DNA of 64,000 nucleotides from Sclerotiophoma versabilis (GCA_012274445.1 JAAROD010000015.1:3596001-3660000); one strand, 5' to 3'; numbered from the stretch's first letter, positions 34,295 through 45,958 are shown. The notes: generated by a model from the letters alone, not told the origin. Translations and numbers: made by a program.

Positions 34295-34793
34295 GCAGTG
34301 CCACAAAGGCTATGGCTATGTGTCGAGAAAAATCCTTTTGATTGCAAGTGTGTATTAGAGGAGACCAGAAGAAATCTCGGTGATCAAGAGGTGCTTTCAG
34401 TGTGAATAGATGCAATGACCACGTTACTGCAAGGAAATGTTCTGGATGCTGTAGCAACCATGTGGAGTTTGTACCAGATGTTAACGAAGCTAAGCTAAGC
34501 GAAATAAGGGGTTCTTAATAGTCCAGCATTCTGTTCGATCTGCAGACCGGAAGCCGACGACGACAGTGTAAGTTTAATAATAAGATTCCCATTCATTATT
34601 CGCATGAATATCTCACCGTCATGTCGTTTAAGTGATGAAGCCTCTACTCTGACATCATTCAAAATTGCCATTCTTAGGATACATGGCCTAGAGCTCATGG
34701 ACGTGCAGTAGTGTCCTTCCATCGAAATGCGTTGTGGACTTCCAAAAACATTCTCAACCCCTGTGCCGGTCTTGGTGCCAAATTCGCCACGTT
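34295..34793. other. spacer between tail-to-tail membrane-protein copies
   Basis: About 500 bases between the 3' ends of the inverted pair. No coding sequence supported. Confidence 0.5.
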
Positions 34794-35755
34794 CTATAGG
34801 CTTTCCAACCTTACTGCACCCTCAATATTACTATCGCCTATTTTAGGCGACTGTAATTTGCGCGTTAAAGTTTTAAGAGGTTCGATGATTTGGCGTTTGA
34901 TCCCAGCTAAGCAGAAACCAAGAGGACACAGCAACTGTGTCGCTGTACAGGCCTATCCGCAGTTAGATTGCACAACAACGATGGTTAAGACATACCAGAA
35001 AGACTCCCTGGTGGAGGCTGGTGTCTAACTTGCTCTCGGCGAGCGATATACTGTAAATGAGGATCGCTCCACACAGCTGGAATAACGCCGCAATTGCGTT
35101 TGTGACAATGAACACCGTTAACAATCGCTTATATCCCGAGCTGTCTTGTTCCGATCCTGCTGTCTCATGGTCTTCTAGCCGTCCGCGTGAAATTGCTGAG
35201 GAGAGGAATGATGCTGCAGAAAGGAGATAAAGTGGTCCTGAGTCGCAAGCAAAGCAGCCATTGTTGCCCCTGTCTTGGTTAGAAATACAGGAAAGTTTAA
35301 GTAGCATCTCTTACCTCGAAGGATAAACGAAATTTGGTGCCGTCAAAATGGCGATGAGATATACCGCCCATATAGCCCAGTGGGGAAACATTAAAATACG
35401 TAGGATTCGGGCCAGCTAGTCATCCTATTAATCAGCAAGCTGTAAGAGTTTCTATGGATCTTCTCACATTGGTGCCGGTTAGAAGCTGAAGGTTACATCG
35501 TACAGCCATACCAACCCAGTACATGTCGCCTTTCGAGCGAACTGCGAAGACAATTGCAGTCATACCAGCAACTGACAAACCAGCCTGACAAGCGCCGAGA
35601 AGAGTAGCCAGGACTCTCTCCCAGAAGTAGGGGTGTCTTAAACTCTCGTTTATCCTGCTCGGTTTGTGAGACTTCACATCGCGATACATGAGCACAATGC
35701 TCAGCACGAGTCCGACCGTAAAGCAAGTGGCAAAACCGATGAGGACAAAAGTCAT
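34794..35755 (-). CDS. Multi-pass membrane protein, four exons, function unknown
   Basis: Exons 35755-35468, 35415-35315, 35269-34996 and 34952-34794 join in frame to 273 residues. The introns run gtgaga..gactag, gtaaga..agacag and gtatgt..gatag. Hydrophobic segments are visible at about residues 3-22 (FVLIGFATCFTVGLVLSIVL), 48-72, 80-95, 105-122 (WAIWAVYLIAILTAP), 140-155 and 180-205 (FIVTNAIAALFQLCGAILIY), so six or seven passes are likely. The tail is basic. The truncated plus-strand copy conserves the exon borders, which supports this model independently of any database. I do not recognise the family. The gene is intact here. Confidence 0.68.
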
Positions 35756-36575
35756 GTCGAAGGGAAATATATGTGCAGCATCTGCACAAGAAGATACCTA
35801 CTAATATAGTGGATTCAGGGAATTGTTTTACCTCACATGGCGAGCACGCTCGCTGTAAGCGTTCGCAGCCCAGCACCAACAGGCGTATCGCACGAACGGA
35901 CGGAATAGGCTGTGCAGTGTGTTGCAGTGCTCCACTTACGTTGCGCCTGATCAACCACACCATCTAGGAAGACAGCTCCTCCGCCGAGTGCTTATGCGAG
36001 CTTGACACGTCCCTTACGATCTTTGGTGAAGTGTGGAACCCACTACATCCTGCAAGGCCGGGACGTAGAGCGAACCAGGAATGTGAATGGCTTATCTATC
36101 GCCAGATTGGAGCGCCGGTGGTATCATGATCGGCCATGCCCGATGATGCCGCAGCTGGCGCGTCCATTAATTGCTGCTAAAGAGAGACAATATGGTCAAT
36201 TGCCTGAGTGACATACTTTCTAATGTCAAATAGCCTTGTATAATTCCTTGCACACAAGGACACAGCAGTCACTGACTGGCAAAGTATTCTCAGTCTATGG
36301 AGGAATGAATCGGTCCTGCATGAGTTAGTGATAAGAAACTTTCAAAGAGGAACCGTACGTAGTCATAAGAGACCTGCCACGACTACGTGGAGTTTGTCCA
36401 AGAAAGGAAATAAACAAGAAAGGAAAGAAAGGGGCGGACGTGACATCCCTGAGTAGCGTGCGTTATCGCATGGCACAGATGAGCTCGCATGAATGGCCAC
36501 ATGCCCATTACTTCTCTGAAATCTGCAGTGGCGAGATACAGGTTTGGTGGACATTAGCTGAGTAGCGAAAAGCGG
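35756..36575. other. intergenic region upstream of two divergent genes
   Basis: Between the membrane protein start (-) and the coiled-coil gene (+). No supported gene. Confidence 0.45.
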
Positions 36576-36584
36576 TATATAAAG
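36576..36584 (+). promoter_or_regulatory. TATA box of the coiled-coil protein gene
   Basis: tatataaag, 96 bases before the chosen ATG at 36680. This spacing puts the likely transcription start close to 36605, which argues that the earlier in-frame ATG at 36605 is not used. Confidence 0.5.
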
Positions 36585-36679
36585 GGGTCTCCTACCTTGA
36601 TCTTATGGAGCCAATCACTTCTCCATTTCCTCGAACATTATCTTCTTCCAACTCTATAAAACGCTTCTGCTGTCTCAAG

Positions 36680-37304
36680 ATGAATTCTCAAGATACCATC
36701 GAAGATCCGACGCTATACCAAGACATGGTATGTACATCAATACTAGACGAATGTGATCTATTGCTAAGTATACTAGCTCCCTGCGATTGATTCCGACGAG
36801 TCAAATGAAGCGGCTGTAATGGAGGATGACCCGCATTCAGTTCAATCAGTTTCCCACACTCTGGAGTCACCACCAGAAAACAAAAAGTATGTCCAAGATG
36901 ACGAAGAAGACAAGGAGCGTATAAGAGGCAAGTCACGTTATAGGGCAGATTCAGCCCTAAACCCTAAGCTTGGTATGTCTTCATGAACAAGTTTAGACTT
37001 TGATTAACTGAGTTTTGCGAAAGATAGGGTGTTGCTATTTGTTAATCAGCTCGACTTGCACCTCACTCAGCTAAAGGAACGCGCGCAGGAGACGGCGAAT
37101 CGCATTGAACACGTCGTAAAACGCTTGGAAGAGTTGAAAGATGACTTGAGAGATGATGTCAGCAAAACAAAGGGCCCGACTCAGAGATGTCAACAAGAAA
37201 GAGGCATTCTAAAAGGAGTGAAGAGGGAAAGAGACGACGGAGTAAAGCTTGTAAGCGGTACGCGACGCAAGAAAAAGAGAGCACATGTGACCTGGGAAGG
37301 CTAG
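36680..37304 (+). CDS. Small acidic/basic coiled-coil protein, three exons, unknown
   Basis: Exons 36680-36727, 36777-36972 and 37024-37304 join in frame to 174 residues (introns gtatgt..actag and gtatgt..gaaag). The N-terminal half is acidic and Ser-rich. Residues about 85-130 form a heptad-like coiled coil (VNQLDLHLTQLKERAQETAN followed by IEHVVKRLEELKDDL). The C-terminus is Lys/Arg-rich (KGVKRERDD, RRKKKRAHV), suggesting a nuclear localisation signal. An in-frame ATG at 36605 would add 25 residues but lies only about 20 bases beyond the TATA box. Orphan: no family recognised. Confidence 0.55.
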
Positions 37305-37644
37305 TGGTAATGTAATTGGAAGTAAAATACTTAACAATACAAGGAAAAACTTAATTCTATATCAGTAGGTATGTGTATAAAGGTAGAAATGCATTCAGAA
37401 ATGGGGGTCACTGAAACAGGAAATAGACGTTCGCTTGGCGCCTCGCCGCTTTACTCTGGGCCTGTGCGCCGACCTCACCACATATAGTTCGACTCGGCCA
37501 CCTCCATCTTTCGTTCTCACCCTAGCACCGCTATGTGTCTTGCTGGGCTACCTCCCTGTATTCGTGAGACATTTTTCTCTCCATCTCGCCTTTGGAACCC
37601 TGACAACACCGCATTGCACGGTCTGTGCGATATCTTCTGCAGCC
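37305..37644. other. intergenic, nothing recognised
   Basis: C/T-rich plus-strand sequence near 37440-37600 with a 75-codon ORF of no recognisable character. Confidence 0.4.
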
Positions 37645-37862
37645 GTCGAGAGCCGTATATGAGCCAAACATACCAGTTGTTGCAGATGGGCAAGACCGGC
37701 CTTACAGTACAGTAGCTTCGCAGTAATGTAACCAGTAATCCTCCGATAGAATCCGCCCGTACACGTCACGTCGAGTCTGCGAAGAGCAGCTGGGTTAATA
37801 TGCTTTTGGCGGAGCAGCGAAGCATCATTGTGGCTGCGCAGCGTGACACCGTTTGTCACCAA
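37645..37862 (+). repeat. dispersed 218-bp repeat, copy 1
   Basis: Matches 60244-60462 in the same orientation over its whole length. Shared blocks include cagatgggcaagaccggcct, gagtctgcgaagagcagct and tgcttttggcggagc. Differences are mainly transitions. No ORF is conserved between copies. Confidence 0.8.
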
Positions 37863-38472
37863 AGCATCGCGCTCATTTGATATTTCTTCTTGTTGAGACA
37901 AAAGATTTATACCTGAAAAAGTAACTACTAGGCCACAATAGGTAATCAAGCAAGTCAAGTTGGACCTTCTGAGCCCCACTTACTTGCTTGTTGGCAATTC
38001 TGCCCTACTGAGGTCTGCCTAGGTATGCTCAAGGCGCCTCATTGCGACGACGGTCGTGCAATCCGAGAACTTGTGGCCCATAAACGAAGAATGTAATCTA
38101 ATCAGCGACGAAATCGAGCAACGAATGCGACGAATGCGACAGGCGATGACAGCAACGACCAACAACTGTGACAGGAACGTGTATTTTTCTGCCGTGTGCA
38201 TAATAGAATGCATAAACTCAGAGCAAACGAAACTACTCCCGCAAGCCCTCAAAATACTTTTTTAACCTCAAGCAATTGCTCGACGCCCCTATCGAGTACA
38301 ATGTACTCGTTTGACTTGTTGTTCATATATTTAAGCGAAGGTGGAGTTGTTAGAAGTTGTGGGGTATTCTAGGCGATTGTACGCCAAGCCGCTAGATCCG
38401 TCGCAAATCTGGGGATGTTAGCTCTGGCTGGCGGAAACAACTCCACTTCACCATCTCGTCCTCTTTATTCTC
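37863..38472. other. intergenic, nothing recognised
   Basis: About 600 bases upstream of the DUF7924-like gene. Short overlapping ORFs on both strands cannot be separated from chance. Confidence 0.4.
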
Positions 38473-39835
38473 ATGCCCCCGCAAAAACGCGCACGATCAG
38501 AAACCTGCGCGACGCCCAATTTGTCATCTTCGGGGCCCGCAAAGCGTCGCGCAGTCCGCTCATCGCCGCCGCCTCTACAGCCCCAGCGAACCCTAAGCCC
38601 GTCTCTGCCCCTTACGCAGAGGAACCTCCAGGCCCTCGAGGACAGTCAGACGTCATCACCCAACCGGGGTGGTTTCCCAATAAACGCGGACCAATCCCTA
38701 CCTTCGGCTATGTCGCGCCCACTCTCACCCACACGACCAAACAATAACCTCGACACAAGCCTCAAGCTAGCCGCATACCGAATCCTCGTCGATTACGGCC
38801 GCGAGCTCCCCCAAGCTCTGAAGGAGCATGTCTCTACTGTAGTTCTCGCGCCGCGCGATCTAAATACCCCGTTATCGCCCAACGCCGCAAAGATCAAGCA
38901 GCAGCGCCGTGTGGCCGCGCAACAGAACGAAAGAAATGGCATAAAACGAATTGAACCATACATGCTCTTCCGTGGGGCAGCAGAGGATGACCCTCGGGTG
39001 CTTGCTGCACCGTTGGTGTACTCCAAGGAGGAGATCAATCTACACCGGTACTTTCTACCACTGCCGCCAGATAGGACTGTAAAGGGTGACTGGAAGGAAC
39101 TTTCGCAACCGAGGCCGGATACAGCTATTGGATATGTGACGGGGAGGGATGCGCAGAGCACAGAGCCGCCAAGCGCGACGGCTTTCACCGCTAAGGAGGA
39201 GCGATTGCTTGATGGGTGAGGTCTTATGCTAACAGTTCTATCTTTCGCCCTGTTCTTAAATTTCGCTAACGGTGCCCATGTCCAGCTTCTGCCTTACGCA
39301 GTATGTCCTCTTCCCTTTCCTAACCTCACAATGGAAAACGCCCAACTCAAACGAAAATATATCACACGCGCATAACCAAGCCGCCCGCGACGGTTCTGTT
39401 ATCGTGAACTACCTCCACAAGTTCTACAGCCTCGCATACCCCGATCAGCAACCCATCGTTGTCGACATAGCGCACTACTCGTTCACCTGCGATCTTCATA
39501 CGGCGCAGATATGGGTGCATTGGCACGATGAGGAAGGACACCATATGGAGATGATATTCGAGTTCTCGCTAAGGGAGGAGGATAAGATTGTGGAAGCAAG
39601 GGGCATACTTAAAAACATTCTCAATTATGCGCTTGGGGACAGACTGAAGAACCTCAAGAACGCGCTGCCGGCGTTTGAGAAAAGCAGAGTAAGGGGCAAG
39701 GGACCGACAGTAAGGGCGGGGACGAGTACGGTGGCGCCATCGGAGGCGGGGTCAGAGTTTAGTTTCCAGCTTCCGATGACGCCGGAGTCGTTAGCAGGTG
39801 ATCCGATAAAGAAGAAGAAGAGGAGGTTAATGTAG
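38473..39835 (+). CDS. Fungal hypothetical protein resembling DUF7924 family
   Basis: Exons 38473-39215 and 39286-39835 join in frame (intron gtgagg to tccag, with a CTAAC branch) to 430 residues. The N-terminal 100 residues are Ser/Pro/Arg-rich and disordered with a nuclear-signal-like PPQKRAR and PAKRRAV. The C-terminal part has the pattern I associate with the widespread uncharacterised fungal DUF7924 domain: FPFLTSQWKTP, HNQAARDGSVIVNYLHKFYS, HYSFTCDLHTAQIWVHW, ending in a Lys/Arg tail. The assignment is from memory of the domain and not searched. Function is unknown; such proteins are often multicopy in plant-associated fungi. A related fragment lies at 59035-59346. Confidence 0.72.
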
Positions 39836-40547
39836 AGTAGGGTCGCGGCTGCAGTGGAGGCGAATGACGCGGATCTAGACAACTTAGAAAGTCTATTTAG
39901 ATAGATCCGTCTTGATGTTGTGCCTAAGGATATGAGGACGATCGTTCTGCGCGGCGGCTGAGAGATAACTTTGGGTAATAGAGAGGCTTAGAGCAAAGAT
40001 AGGGGTGGGCTCAACGCACGCTAGCTGGGCAAGGTTACGGTGCTGAGGCTCAAGACTTTGAGAGGAGTGGTCAATCGAGGATCTCAATCCATCCCAGCTC
40101 CTCTCTATCGCGATCGTTCAATGGTTCCAAAATAGAACTCGTAAAAATACAGAACAGAATCTGATACGCTCTCTGAAAACTGATGATTTACACGGCATAT
40201 AGCCTTGGCTAAAACTCTTCTCTTAGAAGCTAATAAGACTGCTTGCTTACGTTGGGCGGTGGGTGTGAGAGGTGGCAGTTGACGATGGGGAGAAGCCAGA
40301 GAGAGAGAGAGTCTTGGCGTCGCAGATAGATCGAAGGCGGTGCGAGGAAGAGGCGAGGTCCGGAAGGCGAGGCCAACGCAAGATGTTGGGGAGGGCCAAC
40401 AGGCAAGAAACAGCGGAGGTCGAGGGCACACCGAAACAGGAGGCAGCCGACTGCGTCGCCTAGAAAGCTAGGCTTTCTTAAGCTTAGGGTGAGAGGCGAT
40501 AACGTAGCGTAGAGGTGCGTAACCTACAATAGTAGCTGCAGAACCAG
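39836..40547. other. intergenic / transposon-flanking sequence
   Basis: Contains a 108-codon minus-strand ORF and an overlapping plus-strand Arg/Glu-rich ORF near 40272. Both are compositionally biased and unrecognised. Likely sequence flanking or belonging to the Tc1-like relic. Confidence 0.4.
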
Positions 40548-41408
40548 CTAGCGGCCTAGTAGGTGGATCGTTAAGGTCGCAAGGGTCTTGAGGGTTGTGG
40601 CGGGGTCGTGAGGGCGGAGGCTGAGGTTGGAGCCTGAAGGTTGGCTGCGGGGTAACTCCTGCAGGCTGCAGCCAATCAATGCATGTGTGACAAGGTCCTT
40701 CAAAGTTGTATCTAAAAGCCCCAAAGAATGGTATGCAGCAGCCTCAGCAGTTGCGGTCGTGGCGTACGTCGTTCTTGTAAATTTAATCATCGCGCGCCCA
40801 TGTACGGATCATGCCTCTCTCTTCTCCCACTCGAGCTAGTGTTTCGTCAGTAAATACGACGCAGCGAAAGTCAAAGCCAAGTCCATCACCAACCTCGTAT
40901 CGATTAAGGTTGTGCTCAAGGGCAGATGAAAGTGGCGGTTTCCAGCCTAGCTTTCTGCGCTTGTAACCAGCTCCATACATGACGTTTTCAAATGTAGAAA
41001 TGCTCAGATTAGGCGCAATAGCATGAAGCTAGCGATACTTTACTGCCTGCCATGGCTCCTCCTCGCGGTGGTTGCGATCTTGCGTTGTGATGCGGACGAT
41101 CTCATCCTTCTGTTCCTGGCTCAGAACCTCGGTTCTCCACGCCCAATGTCATCCTGAAAGAGGACTGGATCCTATATATCGAAGTCCCCACTCTCTGTCT
41201 TGTCTCATATCCTCTTCACAAGCTTTGATATACCCGAGCGGTCGCGGTGGAGGGCTGCGGCGATAGCGTGGTGGCTGATATCCCCGAGTAATGCTGCACC
41301 AGCTATGAATGCACGCGTTTCTGGAGAGATTCCGGTACGGGAAGTTTTGGAAACTCGAGGAGTACGTGTAGGCTTGTATTGGGAAGGCTTTCTGTGGTTT
41401 AAACCCAT
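40548..41408 (-). pseudogene. Tc1/mariner-type transposase relic
   Basis: The minus strand carries, in order but split by stops and frameshifts, an N-terminal helix-turn-helix (RTGISPETRAFIAGAALLG, IAAALHRDRSGISKLVK), a linker (QEQKDEIVRITTQDRNHRE) and NVMYGAGYKRRKLGWKPPLS. These are followed by the catalytic-core landmark FRCVVFTDETLARVGEERG and a block resembling the second Asp motif (FFGAFRYNFEGPCH). This layout is that of fungal Tc1-like transposases. Several stops are TAG/TAA at former Trp/Gln-like positions, consistent with RIP or age. Element ends not identified. Confidence 0.75.
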
Positions 41409-41737
41409 GTTTCTAGAATGTTGTGGCGGGTATATTGAGATTATTCTACAGGTTTGGGATGGAAGCCGGCATCTCGGTGGTTAGGCGGGGACACTAAAAA
41501 ACGAGCTCCTTCGTAGTGCTGCCCCGAACTCTCGCTTTTTAGCGTCACCGAACCATTCCTCGATAGCCCGTGGTCTTGCCAAAGACAACCGCAGCATGAT
41601 GAATTCGGAATCCCTGGTAGATTTGCCTTTCGGAATCCCTGTCTAGCCCACAACAGGATGGTAGGTTGAGATGCGCGGTAACTGGTAGACAATCCTCAGT
41701 TCACTTCACCGAAAACATACTTCCGAACAGCCTACAA
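41409..41737. other. 3' region downstream of TOP3
   Basis: About 330 bases between the transposase relic and the TOP3 stop. No gene supported. Confidence 0.45.
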
Positions 41738-43873
41738 TCACATCAGCGGAGAAGTAGGTACGCCGAGGGACTTAATCCTCACCCTACGAAGGACGTCCGG
41801 ATGTTGTTGCATGCGAACATAGACCCCTCGATACTGCTCAATGGTTTCGTTCACGACCCGAGCCTTTGTCGTTTGTCCATTGCATATGGCTTTCATCTTC
41901 AGCTCCATCTACGTCTGTCAGTACCAGCCCGTGATGGAGATTGATCAAGGACGTTATCTTACCTCCTTGCGTAAAAAAGGCTTCGTCAAATTAGTCTCGA
42001 ACCCCATATTCTCGTGGCCTTCAACCAAAGCGACCCCTAGCGTCGTAGGTATGAATTCCCGAACACCTGTTACAGCGCCGCCGCGGCCGGCACCGCTATT
42101 TCTGCCGGCACCACGACGGACTGCTGTAATTCTACCTCTACGACTATTTCCGACTCTCGCTTGGGTTGGCAACTCCTCGGACCCTTCTTCGTCATTTCCA
42201 TGCCGCGCCTGTCTTGGCTGAGCCTTGGCTTCGACATATTGACGATGTATAATTGTGACAATATGGTCGGCCATTGTGGCATCAGTACCGATACCATTCG
42301 CGTCCATCAGTGCAAGCAGGTCCGGTTCAGTTAGATATCCAGGTGGTGACGTCTTGCCTTCACTGAGGATAGCTTCGGTCGGCTTGAAGACCTCGCCTTC
42401 GATAAATGGGGGAAGCTCTTGGTTGCCCCACCGATCATAAACGTAGACATCGAGATAGTTGCGCTCTAATATTACAAGGCCAGATGCATTGAATGTTTCC
42501 GGTCCATAGAGAATGCTAATGTCGGTCTTTGACCCCTGGGCGTCTTTGCTGCAGCATGCTAGGAAGCGCCGGACGACGAACTCATGGACACACTGCTCTT
42601 CATGTGAGAGCGTAGTTGGATTGACGAAATTAACCGGATGGATGGGCGGATGGGCCTTATCATTATTATTTCCGTTACGGGGCCACGAAAAGCCTCCTTC
42701 GATCAGCGCCACTGCATAACCAGCCCAGCGGCCGCCCTGCGCCTGCTTCTGGACGAGGCCGCGAAGGTCCATAGCTTGATCGAACTGATCTGTCTCGGTT
42801 CGAGGATAGCTAATCCAACCCTTTTGATATAGCTTTTCTGCAAGCTGCAGAACCTTTTGACTGTCCATTCCGAGGAATCTGCTGCCGCACTTCTGAAGCT
42901 CTAGAGTGGTCAATGGTAAGGGTTTCCACTTGCTCGTTGGCTTAGTTTTGACCTTTTGGACCCGAGCAGTCTGCGAAGTGAGACACCACTCATAGAGAAT
43001 AACAGCTATCATTCTGTCGAAGACGTGTTTACGAGCCCAACTAAAGTTCACGCTTATTCCAGCTTTTTGATACATCAGTTTGATGCCCCAGAATGGTTCC
43101 GAAATAAAATTCCGAACGCGCAAGTAGCGCTCGACGATGAAGCCAAGCGTAGGAAACTGACAGCTCCCGTAGCTGATTAATCGAGAGGCTTCTGACAGGT
43201 TGCCTCGCTGGAGCACAGGGCGAAGACTCAGAGTGAGGTGCCGGGTGAAGCTTGCGCCCACACGAAGATCGAGCTCGATGCGAGAAGCTACTGCGTCGGC
43301 TTGCGCTTCGTCGAGATCGGTAGGATGCTGTGCGGCGTGAATGATATGCGCTCTCTCGATGTTGGAGAAATGTGCCCTTACTGTGCCGCCTGCGCGACCC
43401 AGAGTTTGGTTGCTTTGCGTTGCCACCGACCGAATCTCGGTGCCTATGTGCTCACCTTCGCGGTCGCAGTCGGTCCAGATGTAGAGCACGTCGGCCCGGC
43501 GAGCTTGTCGCTGGATGTTGTCCGCAATAGGCTTTCCGTTGCTACCAACGAAAACCTCGATGCGAGCGTCGAAAAGCGCAGATGGGTCGCACGAAGTCCA
43601 GCTCTTGTATCGGGGCTCAAACTCGTGGCTGAGGAGGTGGCCTAGCACTGAGGTCATCGTGACACTGCAATGACCCCATTGCGGAAAGGTGTAGTCGAAT
43701 TCGTAGTTCTTCACATACGGATTGCCTTGGATGCTATGCTGCACGTCCATTAGCTCGACTGGCGAATTGCGCACGTCTGTACTCACGGTAGTCACTTGAT
43801 CTCCTAAGTGGTTTGCAATTGCTTTCGCAATTGATGGCTTTTCCGCAACGCATAACACCGTTCTTACCACCAT
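41738..43873 (-). CDS. TOP3: DNA topoisomerase III
   Basis: Exon 1 is 43873-41963 and exon 2 is 41908-41738 (intron gtaaga to acgtag), giving 693 residues. The TOPRIM domain begins VLCVAEKPSIAKAIANHLG and carries the acidic triad DCDREGE. The catalytic motif GWISYPRTET puts the active-site Tyr at residue 356, the same number as in yeast Top3, which supports the chosen Met over the ORF's upstream extension to 44089. The C-terminus has a Gly/Arg-rich GRGGAVTG insert, then FIPTTLGVALVEGH, and is completed by exon 2 (MKAICNGQTTKARVV). Top3 is the type IA topoisomerase that, with the RecQ helicase and Rmi1, decatenates and dissolves recombination intermediates. It is sandwiched between two transposase relics. 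Whether this is the sole copy cannot be told here. Confidence 0.93.
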
Positions 43874-44075
43874 AGCGGATGGTGTGTTTGGCGTTGATAC
43901 AGACCGGAAAGGCAATACATATATTACCTCCGAACGACGCGTCTCTGACACGCACAGGACTATGCCCGTTTCGGACAGGTGAGGTAAGGTCCCACTCGAA
44001 GCTTGGCACGGGCCTCCAGTACCGTGTCTGTGCGCATTTTGCGCACACCTATACCTCGAGCTGTTAGACGATAAA

Positions 44076-45107
44076 ATGAAAGAGTACAACGTACAGCCGT
44101 CTCACATCTTTAATATGGATGAGAAGGGCTTCATGATCGGAGTAACTGGGAGACCAAAGAGGCTCTTCGATAAGAAGATATATGATCGAAAAGGTGTTAC
44201 CGCTGCTGTTCAGGACGGTTCTAGAGAGTGGGTGACGGTTTTAGCCTGTATTTGCGCGGACGGTACAGCTTTATCCCCAAGTCTCATCTTTCAGTCAGCT
44301 ACTGTAGCTCTAAAATCGAGCTGCGTGGAGGCAAGCGACCCAGAAAAGCACTCAATTTTCCTTACCTCATCTCCCTCTGGCTGGACCAACAACGATATAG
44401 GTCTTGCCTGGCTAAAGGATGTTTTTGAGAGAGAGACTACCCGTTACGCTCGAACCGGGTACCGATTACTACTCCTTGACGGCCATTCATCCCACCTAAC
44501 CATGGATTTTACCAACTACTGCAACGACCACAAGATCCTCTTGGCTGTGTTTCCTCCTCATTCAACCCATACGCTTCAGCCTATTGATATTGGGATGCTC
44601 AAGCCTCTCTTACCTGCGTACTCAACTGAGCTTTCATTCTACCACTATAGAAGCCAAGGGATCCTCCCAGTAGCGAAAGGAGATTTCTTCCCACTCTTTT
44701 GGCGTGCTTGGGTTGCTGCTTTCAAGAAAGAGACTATCATAAAGTCCTTTGAAGTAACTGGGATATCCCCACCTAACCCACACCGAAGATCAACTTTTCC
44801 AGGTCAGCGAAAGGTCAATATCCATCGATTTTCGTCAAAACACGACTCAAATGCCTTCTTAAATCTGTTTCCCAGCATCCTCTCTCCGCTGCAGGCGTTG
44901 TGGCAGGCGTTGTGGCAGGCGCGCTGGCCTCTTTTGTCTTTTAGCCCCCCTGATGAGCTAAAATCTCTTCAAAATGGCCTGGATGCAGTGACCCCGCATA
45001 CATTTTTACTCCGTGATGCTTACTGCTTTTTCGGTGCCTGTGGAATAAGCTCCTCACGCCAAATGTCTAGGAGACGTTGCTTTGGGGCTGATGATCATGG
45101 CCAATAA
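44076..45107 (+). mobile_element. Truncated pogo/Fot1-type transposase (DDE domain)
   Basis: 343 open residues begin inside the catalytic domain: IFNMDEKGFMIG holds the first Asp, LLLLDGHSSH the second and LQPIDIGMLKPL the third, so the DDD triad survives. The N-terminal helix-turn-helix and CENP-B domains are absent: upstream lies only about 200 bases before the TOP3 start. The last 80 residues lose resemblance and include two 12-bp direct repeats (gcgttgtggcag, near 44897). It is a 5'-truncated DNA transposon, inactive in its own right. Confidence 0.85.
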
Positions 45108-45583
45108 GACGCAGAACTCAGTCTCGTCGAGGCTGGCTACTTCTCGAGGTGTATGTTAAGAAACATCTGCCTAGTGGTAGGACTCAGGAGACCGGGATCA
45201 AAAGTGTCGGCCCAATCGAGCTTGTTTTGAATGGGAAGCTTTCCACGAAACTGCGGTCGACTGAAATAGAGTAAGTGGTTCTCAAGTGCAGTCACGCTGC
45301 AGAGAATAATATTATTGATGATTCACGCGCCACTATTTACTCGAGGCTATACGGATCATGATCAACTTTCAATCACAGATGTGCTCAATGGGAAAGGAAG
45401 TAGTGAGTGACTGTTTGCATAGGTTTCCTATATGTGTAGAGCTGGCCAGCTGACATGACAGCTTCCTCATCCGTCACGCCTTCTCTATCTAAAACGAGTG
45501 TCCAATCCTAATTCCTAATCCCCCTTGGATCCTCCCCGCGGACCCATCAATGCCTGTGTTCGACGTCGCGCAACACCCAACTA
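45108..45583. other. intergenic, nothing recognised
   Basis: Between the transposase and the 3' end of the small Cys-rich gene. May include the transposon's 3' flank. No gene supported. Confidence 0.4.
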
Positions 45584-45859
45584 TTAATAAAGGTCTAAGA
45601 TAGTGAGCGGTTTCCGTGTGCACAGGTATAGAAGCACTTACGTTGAGAACATTTCGTCTCAAGATTAGTACCGGAGCGATCCGCCGTTCTCTTATTATGG
45701 CAGCCTTGCTTATCGCATTCGTCTGATGGATGGCTTGTCAATAAAGTCCATAGCCTGTAGATAATTCTTACGTTTTTCGCAGTATTCGCTGCCTTGCTGG
45801 CAAGTTTTGCCGCATTCAAATCCCCCTTCTTTCGGATCGGAGTACTTGCAAACGGGCAT
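45584..45859 (-). CDS. Small intracellular cysteine-rich protein, three exons (model by eye)
   Basis: Exons 45859-45772, 45722-45642 and 45594-45584 join in frame to 59 residues (introns gtaaga..catcag and gtaagt..cttag). Both introns split a codon after its first base and both rejoin as CAC (His). The product starts MPVCKYSD and has eight Cys, including ECGKTCQQGSEYCEKHECDK, and no signal peptide. A metal-binding rather than secreted protein is therefore more likely. A TATA-like tatatata stands about 95 bases upstream with a C/A-rich leader, supporting a real transcript. Without RNA evidence the very short third exon is the weakest point; an unspliced second donor would give a longer C-terminus ending at 45595. 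Confidence 0.45.
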
Positions 45860-45950
45860 GGTGCTGGCAGGTTTTTGAAGGGTTTGTAGTAGTCTCTTGG
45901 AGTGGATGGATAGATTTTGTTGAGATGGAACGAAAGAGCTGCACACCTCG

Positions 45951-45958
45951 TATATATA
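45951..45958 (-). promoter_or_regulatory. TATA-like box upstream of the small Cys-rich gene
   Basis: tatatata, 92 bases before the ATG on the minus strand. Confidence 0.35.

Noticed and set aside
36605..36679. Upstream in-frame ATG of the coiled-coil gene
   Set aside because: Only about 20 bases beyond the TATA box, so probably at or before the transcription start.
43238..43645. 135-codon plus-strand ORF opposite TOP3
   Set aside because: Antisense shadow of the TOPRIM and neighbouring region; no independent features.
44076..45107. Full autonomous pogo transposon
   Set aside because: No N-terminal DNA-binding domains fit in the roughly 200 bp before TOP3, and no terminal inverted repeats were found.
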